NCBI GenBank assembly: GCA_950097015.1
Contig: CATNEN010000032.1
Coordinates: 868,001-932,000, forward strand
DNA length: 64,000 nucleotides
Source: Macrostomum hystrix
Lineage: Eukaryota > Platyhelminthes > Macrostomidae
Direction: 5' to 3'
Made by a program: the position numbers and the translations under genes. Below, one piece after another: positions 33,890 to 45,800 of the stretch; position 1 is the stretch's first letter; each line of letters begins with the position of its first letter. Under the pieces are notes generated by a model. That model was given only the letters and a program-made list of their open reading frames with translations. It did no database searches and was not told the origin of the DNA.

Positions 33890-36800
33890 TTAGCCTTTGC
33901 TGTCGCATTCTCGAACGATGGTCGGCATTCTCGTCTGGGTGTTGAACTGGGTCAGGCTCTCCTTTGTGTCTCTGAGACTTGGCGCCTGCATGAAGATGCC
34001 CAGAGCGCCTGCGGTGGGTGAGAAAAACTGAAAATGCTCAAAATACCAGGTAATTTTAAGTACCGCTTCTCTTTTTACTAATCCTCTCTCGGGCCTCACC
34101 AATGACCGCAGCACAGCTGAATAGCCACATGAACAAGCGGTCTAGCACTACGGCCACGTACTTCCAGTCATCGCGAATCTGGACAAAAGATAGAAATGAT
34201 AACCTTCGATGCATATAGGAAACTTCAATACTGCACATCCCACAGCCGATAATCCCTCGGTAACTAGTTATTTTCAGAGAGTATTTCTACTTCGCTGTAT
34301 AGTGGAGGCATGATGTAAAACCAGTGCTTGGCGCATTAAAAGACTGTGTACATACGTTCAGTCCATGGACTGGGTGGGTCACCACACCCACCCTGATCTC
34401 TACCCCAGCTATTGCTCGTACTCATTTGTCCAGCTGCTCAAGCATGCAGATTGCTTCTCCAGGGCAGTGATTCGATTAGTTTTTTTTCACAAACCGTGTT
34501 TCGCTCGTCCTCCTTCTTCATGTGCGTGGCGATGTTGCGCACGCCCTCCAGCGCCAGCTCGATCTCGTTGATGATGCCGGAGCTGGTCATAGCGGTTCGT
34601 CGGCTGCGCAGCCGCTCGCGCATCACCTCGCCGTCGTCAAATTCGTCGGCTAAGAAAGCGCAGAGAGCCTCCGTGTCAGTGCCGCCGAAATTCGGGATCA
34701 CCTGCGGGCGGAGGGGGACGAATGTACTTCTATTTAAAATGACGATTGTACTTTTATTTAAAATGACGAATGCACTTTTATTTAAAATTACAAATGAACT
34801 TTTTTAATAACGAATATACTTTGATTTTGATTGAAGAGAAACCAAAATTAAATTTCTACAAAATGAATGTTGCTTAATTAAAAATGATTGACATCTTTTT
34901 GTTTTACCACAATTTAGTTAAACTTTTTATGCATTTAATTAAATTTAACGTGTGAAACGTTGTCTTTTTGGTTGTGTAAAACGCAATTTTTTTAATACGA
35001 ACGTAGCGAAAGAAATAACTTATGAGTGAGTTCGCCTGAGCACACACGCACACACACATACTATTCGCCGGCACACACTCAGACTTTCTCATTGTCAGGC
35101 AGTGTACACTTTCACTGTACCTGAATGAATGAATGAATGTGGCCTCGCCGCAGAATCGAATAAACAAATAAAAATAATGGTTTCATTCGTTAATGGTTTC
35201 GTTTCGTTTCTAAATTGTTTCTCTTTCTGGTAAAAGTACACTGACTGTTGTTAAAACAATTTTAAGCCTATCGGTTGTTGCTTAAATGAGTTTATTTCTG
35301 TATGCATTCGGATATTGTGTAAGATTAGTATTTTAGTATATGCTCACATTCTTTCAGCTAAACAAAGTAGAACATCAACCATCATCTTCGACATTGCAAA
35401 TTGCACAGCTGATAAAAGTGTTTGCAGACGGTCCCTCGAACCCATCCCTTACCTCAGCTACCTCCTGACATGCACTTTTATGCTTTATGTTACTTTGTGC
35501 TTGGTAATAATACTTTTTAAAAGCTTTTTTTGTAAACTTACTGAAAGAAAGAAGTAGTGAATCACATAAGAATTCAACAGAACCATCTAGAAAGTTTTGA
35601 GGTCGTTCAGACAAGGATTTTAATCTAACAATAGGTATCAGACCTGTACTATAGGTCCAGAAAAGCCTGCATAATAGACTAAAAAGTAAAGGAGAAATTC
35701 TACCATCTCAGAATCTCTTAAAATATCTCAGAATCTCATGCGTCATCTCAGAATCTCATGCGTCATCTCAGAATCTCTTAAAATATCTCAGAATCTCATG
35801 CGTCATCTCAGAATCTCATGCATAATCTCAGAATCTCATACATCATCTCAGAATCTCATGTGTCATCTCAGAATCTCGTGCACCATCTCAGAATCTCATA
35901 CATCATCTCAGAATCTCATGCGTCATCTCAGGCTCACCTCCTCTTTCCTGCGTTCAGTCTCCGGCTTCTTCATCAGCAGCAGTTTAGGCAGGGTTCTCAT
36001 GAACACCTGGCGTACCCAGGGCGCCATGACGTAGGTGTCTGGCGATCGCCAGTGCACATTCAGCACAATGACCGTGGCCATGACCGACAATGTGACCAGG
36101 ATCATTGTGAACAGCAGGTATTTGAGAATCAGCGGCACCACCAGCGAGGTTGGCGGGCAGATGTCGAAGATAAGCAGGAAGAACACGGTCAGCGACAGCA
36201 GGATGTTGATTGACAGGGACATCTTCTCACCGGACTCGCCGGGCAGGTAGAATACCAGGATGGTTAGGAAGCTGATGGCCAGGCAGGGGCAGATGAGGTT
36301 CACGCCGTAGAATAGGGTCTTCCGGCGCATGTTAAGCGAGAAGGTCAGGTCCAGGTAGGGCTCTGGGCAGCACTTGTACTTTTCAATGTTGCGCTTGGCG
36401 GAGACCTCTGGAATTGATCAGATTTTGAGCTGGTAAGTAATCCACGAAATGTCTGCAGATCGACTAAATCACGAAAGTGACAAAATCATGACCTGACTCG
36501 GAAGTTCTAAAAGTAATTAACTATCTGCCGAAAGTCCACTAGGAATACCGGGCAAAACGTGAGTGTAGAAGTAAAAAATCACTGATAAAGAATTTGAAAC
36601 CCAAGAATTCCATGACCCTATACCTGCAATCCAAGCATTCCATGCCACTGAACCTGAGAAACCCAAGAAATCCATGCCCCTGAACCTGCAATCCAAGCAT
36701 TCCATGCCACTGAACCTGAGAAATCCAATAAATCCATGCCCCTGAACCTGAGAAACCCAAGAATTCGATGCCCTGAACCTGAGAAACCCAAGAATTCGAT

Positions 36801-39800
36801 TCCCTGAACCTGAGAAACCCAAGAATTCGATGCCACTGAACCTGAGAAACCCAAGAATTCGATTCCCTGAACCTGAGAAACCCAAGAATTCCATGCCCTG
36901 AACCTGAGAAACCCAAGAATTCCATGACCCTGAACCTGAGAAACCCAAGAATTCCATGACCCTGAACCTGAGAAACCCAAGCATTCCATGACCCTGAACC
37001 TGAGAAACCCAAGAATTCGATGCCCTGAACCTGAGAAACCCAAGCATTCCATGACCCTGAACCTGAGAAACCCAAGCATTCCATGACCCTGAACCTGAGA
37101 AACCCAAGCATTCCATGACCCTGAACCTGAGAAACCCAAGAATTCCATGCCACTGAACCTGAGAAACCCAAGAATTCCATGCCACTGAACCTGAGAAACC
37201 CAAGAATTCCATGCCACTGAACCTGAGAAACCCAAGAATTCCATGACCCTGAACCTGAGAAACCCAAGCATTCCATGACCCTGAACCTGAGAAACCCAAG
37301 CATTCCATGACCTGAACCTGAGAAACCCAAGCATTCCATGACCTGAACCTGAGAAACCCAAGCATTCCATGACCTGAACCTGAGAAACCCAAGAATTCCA
37401 TGACCCTGAACCTGAGAAACCCAAGCATTCCATGACCCTGAACCTGAGAAACCCAAGCATTCCATGACCTGAACCTGAGAAACCCAAGCATTCCATGACC
37501 TGAACCTGAGAAACCCAAGAATTCCATGACCCTGAACCTGAGAAACCCAAGCATTCCATGACCTGAACCTGAGAAACCCAAGCATTCCATGACCTGAACC
37601 TGAGAAACCCAAGCATTCCATGACCTGAACCTGAGAAACCCAAGAATTCCATGACCCTGAACCTGAGAAACCCAAGAATTTCATGCCCTGAACTTGCAAT
37701 GCAGAGTTCACGACACGAAAGTCTACCAATGCGAGAACCCCAAAAACGGAATCCTAACAGAATGCCACCCGAGGCCCAAGTAGTTCCCGGGGATATTTGC
37801 CCAGCCACTGAGCCAGATTGCAGGTGGCGACGGCCCACTCGAGGAACTCCGGCATCATCACGCGCACTCGTCAAACACAGCTCGTCTCCGACACCCCCTC
37901 CCCTCACCTGAAAATCCCCCAAGCTGGGAGAAAGTTGATTAAGCAAGCAGCGCCAGAGTGGGTCAGCTTCCAGTTGCCTCAAATCCCAGGAGCAAAGTAG
38001 CTTTCCCCACGCAAGCCGAGAAAGCGCTGGCAGTCAGAAAGGGCCAGATAAACCGAAAGATAAAGTCATCAGGATACGGGGATTTAGCGAGAAATAGCTC
38101 AGCCGCAATATCTACCAAGAACTCGCCTCAGTTTTCTCACGCATTTGATAGTCCCAACACACAGAATATTCGCCTAGCAACACACCAAGCCTTCCGGATA
38201 GTCCCAACACATAGAATATTCGCCTAGCAACACACCAAGCCTTCCGGATAGTCCCAACACACAGAATATTCGCCTAGCAACACACCAAGACTTCCGGATA
38301 GTCCCAACACACAGAATATTCGCCTAGCAACACACCAAGCCTTCCGGATAGTCCCAACACACAGAATATTCGCCTAGCAACACACCAAGCCTTCCGGATA
38401 GTCCCAACACACAGAATATTCGCCTAGCAACACACCAAGCCTTCCGGATAGTCCCAACACACAGAATATTCGCCTAGCAACACACCAAGCCTTCCGGATA
38501 GTCCCAACACACAGAATATTCGCCTAGCAACACACCAAGCCTTCCGGATAGTCCCAACACACAGAATATTCGCCTAGCAACACACCAAGCCTTCCGGATA
38601 GTCCCAACACACAGAATATTCGCCTAGCAACACACCAAGCCTTCCGGATAGTCCCAACACACAGAATATTCGCCTAGCAACACACCAAGCCTTCCGGATA
38701 GTCCCAACACACAGAATATTCGCCTAGCAACACACCAAGCCTTCCGGATAGTCCCAACACACAGAATATTCGCCTAGCAACACACCAAGCCTTCCGGATA
38801 GTCCCAACACACAGAATATTCGCCTAGCAACACACCAAGCCCTCTCGCCATCTGAGACAGTGAGGCGGAGGAGCTGGAGAGTAGCAGGAGTGGAAGCAGG
38901 CATTCGTCACCAAATAATGTATAGCTAGCCTATGAAGAGCTCGCAGAGTGTAATCAGGGGGGGTAGGGAAGAAATCGTCGTGGGAGCAGGTGAAAGAATT
39001 AATGCGGGGTGTAGTGGTGGCTTGGAGTTTTCATATTTCAGCCTTCCAGCCAGCGAGCAGTGCTGAGCAGATGCGGTTAATCCCATTCTAAGTGAGACAG
39101 ATACAGGGCGACTGAGGCAGGGATTTGGCCTGGGCAGTGCTAATGTGATTGCTGTATGCTCATAGAGTTTACGCAAGCCCAAGACGCAGTAGCTGCGGCT
39201 CGGGTCAAGCTTGCTTCTTTGTGGCAAGGCTGCCGGCTGCAAAAGTGCAGGATAATTTCGTTGCGCTCTCAATGCGTTTGTCTATAGAAAGCGAGCTGCC
39301 AAATATTCAATCTGGGCAGGGAAGGTTATTCAGGATCCTGAATAACCTTCGGGTCTTCAAATACTCAGGATCCTGAATAACCTTCGGGTCTTTAAATACT
39401 CAGGATCCTGAATAACCTTCAGGTCTTCAAATACTCAGGATCCTGAATAACCTTCAGGTCTTCAAATACTCAGGATCCTGAATAACCTTCGGGTCTTCAA
39501 ATACTCAGGATCCTGAATAACCTTCAGGTCTTCAAATACTCAGGATCCTGAATAACCTTCAGGTCTTCAAATACTCAGGATCCTGAATAACCTTCGGGTC
39601 TTCAAATACTCAGGATCTAGAATAACCTTCAGTGCATAAAAAACTCAGGATCCTGAAAACCTTCAGGACTTGAAAAACTCAGGATCCTGAATAACCTTCA
39701 AGGCTTGAAAAACTCAGGATTCTGAATAACCTTCAGGGTTTCAAATACTCATGATCCTGAATAACCTTCAGGGTTTCAAATACTCATGATCCTGAATAAC

Positions 39801-42800
39801 CTTCAGGGTTTCAAATACTCATGATCCTGAATAACCTTCAGGGCTTAAAAAACACAGGATCCTGAATAGCCTTTAAGTCCAGGACCAGAACATTCATCAG
39901 GGCTATAAAGATCAATCACCCTGAACCTCCTATTGGAACAAGAAAGATTTAGTTTCCTGGAAAGCCCGGACAGCTCACCCAGAATGTCCCACTCCACATT
40001 GTCCACAAACTGGCTCAGGTCGATGGCGTAGTCGATGTAGGCCTCGCAATTGTCAAAGTTGCGCAGGCCGTTCCTGTCGGCCTCCTCCTTCTGCGCCACG
40101 TGGCGCAGGTCGATGAGGTAGCCGTTGTGAGTCCAGGTGCCTAGCTTCAGGGTGCAGTTCTGAGTGTCGAATGGGAAGAATTCGACGTTGATTTCGCACT
40201 GGCTTTTGAAGATGATTGGCGGCCGCCAGAGAATGGTGCCGTCATTGAGCACGTTGACCTTGTTGGCCGAGCTGCCCAGGTCCCAGTCCCCTCCGGCGCT
40301 GCGGGCATCGGCGATGACGAAGGATGAGTGCGGGTTAGCTCACACCAACCTCACGTCTCATGCTAACCTCACGTCTCATGCTAACCTCACGTCTCATGCT
40401 AACCTCACGTCTCATGCTAACCTCACGTCTCATGCTAACCTCACGTCTCATGCTAACCTCACGTCTCATGCTAACCTCACGTCTCATGCTAACCTCACGA
40501 CTCATGCTAAGCTCATTTCTCATGCTAACCTCACGTCTCATGCTAACCTCACGTCCCATGCTAACCTCACGTCTCATGCTAACCTCACGTCTCATGCTAA
40601 CCTCACGACTCATGCTAAGCTCATTTCTCATGCTAACCTCAGATCTCATGCTAACGTCATTTCTCATGCTAACCTCATTTCTCATGCCAAACTCATATAT
40701 CAAGCCAACCTCATATCTCATGCCAACCTTATGTCTCATGCCAACGTCATGTCTCATGCCAGCCTCATATCTCTTGCTAACCTCATATCTCATGCCAACC
40801 TTATGTCTCATGCCAACGTCATGTCTCATGCCAGCCTCATGTCTCATGCTGACCTATATCGCATGTCCAACTCATGTCTCTTGTCAAACTCATATCTCGT
40901 GCTAGCCTCATGTCTCATGCTAAGATATCTTTCTTTAATATGAAATCAGTTTCTCACAGAAGTAATTTTCTATACACTATTTCGCTTGTTGTGTCATTTT
41001 GCATATTTTAGTGCCAGTGAATAATTTCTCAGTATTTTTTCACGTCACGGAAGCAAGAACAAGTTAGTTAACCTGAAGTGCAGCTCATAATCTTTCTCTA
41101 TTTTTGCCATGGAAGCGAAATGAGCACTAGACCATTTATCATTGACGTTTCCATTATAACTAATTTGACAGATAATTTAAGGCACTAATCAATCAATCAC
41201 GGAGGCTGGCTCGAGTCCCTCATATCGTAGATCAAAGAGATCTAGCCGACAGCCCCCAGCCCTCACTTGTTGTAGAGCACCAGGTCGGGTGTCCAGATAT
41301 CCTCGGATGGGATGTGAAGCTCCGTGATGTTGCCGTAGTGGGCCGGGTCCCAGATGAAGTTCGGGTCGTGCCACTGCTGTGACACCCACATGTTCAGCGT
41401 CACAATCTGGTTCTTCTCGTCCTGCCAGAGGTGATTTGACAAGTGCGACATATTAAAGTACATTGAAGATAATACGAGCTATAATGAAATGACAACTGAC
41501 CCAATTTGACAGACAGTATGCCAGGGGTTAGCGGAATGGGCGGTTCCCTCCGCCTCCTCGCTGCGTCCGCCGGGGCGGAGCACCCTGCAGCTAAGTCAAG
41601 TCAAGACCCAATTTGACTAGATGTATACTCAGTGGCAGCTATTGCGCGAAGGCTGTGTACAGCTCTTCAGTCCATGGACTGGGGGGGACGAAGCAACAAA
41701 CATAAAGTTTCAACCCCGCTGGTACCAAAATTCAGGAGGGCTGTGAGCAGTGGCACATCATTTGGTGACACTGGACCCGCAGCCAGCGAGGAGGCAATTC
41801 TGCCCATTTCGCTGACTCCTGAGCACACACACGCACAGATACTGTACGCAGGAACACGCTCACACAGGTGTGTACATCTGTCCTGTCTTTCTCATCTTCA
41901 AGCAGTGTACACTTTCACTGTGCCTTGGAGGTTGGCCCTCGAGGGTGTAAATTGCACGACAAGCCACCAAGCCTTCTCTCCGCGGCTGCGCACCAAATGA
42001 ATATGGCCTCGCCACGGAATCGAGCTCAGTGACCTTGGTGCGTCAAGTCAGAAGTTCAAAGCTGCAAGCATCGCCCTACAGCATCCTTAAAATGTCATCA
42101 TCAGAACATTAAGCTGAGACTTCGCAATGCCCATGTGAATTCAGCAAATAGTTCCGGAGGCAGACATGGCACGCAGGTGTAGCTGCAAAGAGATTTCAAT
42201 TTAGGCAAAATCCCAATGGGATATTTTGTTGAGAGGACTTGCATTGTGCTGCAAGCCTTTGCCACCTGTGGCGTGAAAAAAGTCAACATTTAATCATTTC
42301 TCCCTCTTCCTAACGGGCCAACCCGGTGGATCAATGACTTATCGACCTGGCCTTAATTATTTGGGACCTCAGCCAGTCCCATCTCCCAATGCACTGATGC
42401 AGCATTTTTCGCTAGCTTTTGGGAATTGCTTCAGTGAATATCCCCATCATTGGATGCATGCAGATAAAGAACAGGGTGTTCTCAGCGAGTCAGCCATTTA
42501 ATTTCACCAGTTTAAAGAATTCGCTGCTGAGAGCGCATTCCCTACTCACTTTGTTAATTTAGTTAATGAAATTCAATGCGGAGTTCACTACACTGCGAAC
42601 TCATCACTAATGTTTCTTTTCTGCCCAAAGAACTCTTAAATTCATAAATTGTAGGGCTGGAGATATATTTCTAGGAACTATTCTAGTACAGTTCGTGACG
42701 TCATTCATTCAAGCAGCAAGCATAATGTGTCCCTCGTAAATTACTGTCTCTAGCAAGTGACCAGATCTTATACGGCGGCTGTCTGACTGTCAGCCTGCTT

Positions 42801-45800
42801 GAAGACTGGAATAACTTTAATCCTCTGTTAATATTACGAGGGAATCTCCCCTGTCCCCTGTAATCCGTAAGTAAAAACCGGGGCTCACATCGATCTGGGC
42901 CCAAGTCGGGGGGGACAGCCTTCTTTGAGTCCGTTGCCGAGATGGGATATCTGGCGACATTACACTGGGGAGGGGGGGCGGGTAGAGAGGATTTCATTGT
43001 AAGCCGGGCTAGCCGGGGAACAGTGTGCGACTATCCGATCTTATCGACTGACTGACTGCCCGATGCTGACAATCGAACACAGCACGGTCTCTAGCACGAT
43101 AAGCTCTTCTGTGCTTGCAGCGTCAGTCAGGGCCAGAGAAGGCACAGTGGGACTCGAAATGCAGGTCCCATTGCCGCCTCAAAATATGCACCACTGGACA
43201 CTCAACCAGGCTATGAAAAGGATTAGCGTAATCCACGTCAACGAATGGCCAAGATTAAAATGAAAAATTAAAAGCACCCCATTTATTGAAAGACCCGACA
43301 ATGACTTGCTAGACACCATCCCACACTGTTAGACACCATCCCACACTGTGACACCATCCCACACTGTGACACCATCCCACACTGTGACACCATCCCATAC
43401 TGTTAGACACCATCCCATACTGTTAGACACCATCCCACACTGTTAGACACCATCCCACACTGTGACACCATCCCATACTGTTAGACGCCATCCCACACTG
43501 TTAGACACCATCCCACACTGTGACACCATCCCATACTGTTAGACACCATCCCACACTGTTAGACACCATCCCACACTGTTAGAGACCATCCCAGACTGTT
43601 AGACACCATCCCATACTGTTAGACTCCATCCCATACTGTTAGACACCATCCCGTACTGTTAGACACCATCCAATACTGTTAGACACCATCCCATACTGTT
43701 AGACACCATCCCGTACTGTTAGACACCATTCCACACTGTTAGAAACCATCCCACACTGTTAGAGACCATCCCACACTGTTAGACACCATCCGATGCTGTT
43801 AGACACCATCCATACTGTTAGACACCATCCCTTACTGTTAGACACTATCCCACACTGTTAGACACCATCCCACACTGTGACACCATCCCAGACTGTTAGA
43901 CACCATCCATACTGTTAGACACCATCCCTTACTGCTAGACACCATCCCACACTGTTAGACACCATCCCACACTGTGACACCATCCCAGACTGTTAGACAC
44001 CATCCCATACTGTTAGACGCCATCCCACACTGTTAGACACTATCCCACACTGTGACACCATCCCATACTGTTAGACGCCATCCCACACTGTTAGACACCA
44101 TCCCACACTGTGACACCATCCCATACTGTTAGACGCCATCCCACACTGTTAGACACCATCCCACACTGTGACACCATCCCAGACTGTTAGACACCATCCC
44201 ATACTGTTAGACACCATCCCGTACTGTTAGACACCATCCAATACTGTTAGACACCATCCCATACTGTTAGACACCATCCCGTACTGTTAGACACCATTCC
44301 ACACTGTTAGAAACCATCCCACACTGTTAGAGACCATCCCACACTGTTAGACACCATCCCATACTGTTAGACACCATCCCATACTGTTAGACACCATCCC
44401 TTACTGTTAGACACTATCCCACACTGTTAGACACCATCCCAGACTGTTAGACACCATCCCACACTGTTAGACACCATCCCACACTGTTAGAGACCATCCC
44501 AGACTGTTAGACACCATCCCATACTGTTAGACTCCATCCCATACTGTTAGACACCATCCCGTACTGTTAGACACCATCCAATACTGTTAGACACCATCCC
44601 ATACTGTTAGACACCATCCCGTACTGTTAGACACCATTCCACACTGTTAGAAACCATCCCACACTGTTAGAGACCATCCCACACTGTTAGACACCATCCG
44701 ATGCTGTTAGACACCATCCCATACTGTTAGACACCATCCCTTACTGTTAGACACTATCCCACACTGTTAGACACCATCCCATACTGTTAGACACCATCCC
44801 ACACTGTTAGAGACCATCCCAGACTGTTAGACACCATCCCATACTGTTAGAGACCATCCCAGACTGTTAGACGCCATCCCACACTGTTAGACACCATCCC
44901 ACACTGTTAGACACCATCCCATACTGTTAGACACCATCCCACACTGTTAGACACCATCCCATACTGTTAGACACCATCGCATACTGTTAGACACCATCCC
45001 TTACTGCTAGACACCATCCCACACTGTTAGACACCATCCCACACTGTGACACCATCCCAGACTGTTAGACACCATCCCATACTGTTAGACGCCATCCCAC
45101 ACTGTTAGACACTATCCCACACTGTTAGAAACCATCCCACACTGTTAGAGACCATCCCACACTGTTAGACACCATCCGATGCTGTTAGACACCATCCATA
45201 CTGTTAGACACCATCCCTTACTGTTAGACACTATCCCACACTGTTAGACACCATCCCACACTGTGACACCATCCCAGACTGTTAGACACCATCCATACTG
45301 TTAGACACCATCCCTTACTGCTAGACACCATCCCACACTGTTAGACACCATCCCACACTGTGACACCATCCCAGACTGTTAGACACCATCCCATACTGTT
45401 AGACGCCATCCCACACTGTTAGACACTATCCCACACTGTGACACCATCCCATACTGTTAGACGCCATCCCACACTGTTAGACACCATCCCACACTGTGAC
45501 ACCATCCCATACTGTTAGACGCCATCCCACACTGTTAGACACCATCCCACACTGTGACACCATCCCAGACTGTTAGACACCATCCCATACTGTTAGACAC
45601 CATCCCGTACTGTTAGACACCATCCAATACTGTTAGACACCATCCCATACTGTTAGACACCATCCCGTACTGTTAGACACCATTCCACACTGTTAGAAAC
45701 CATCCCACACTGTTAGAGACCATCCCACACTGTTAGACACCATCCCATACTGTTAGACACCATCCCATACTGTTAGACACCATCCCTTACTGTTAGACAC

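Noticed and set aside
36517-37982. Three overlapping frames up to 454 codons (LGFSGSG, WVSQVQ repeats)
   Set aside because: All three frames of the same minisatellite are open on one strand, a repeat artefact inside receptor intron 4.
38145-38842. Regular 50-bp repeats resembling a CRISPR array
   Set aside because: No unique spacers between repeats, located in an intron of an animal gene, no cas genes.
40164-40943. Frames of LTSRLM, ANLTSH and REVSMR repeats
   Set aside because: 18-bp array in receptor intron 3.
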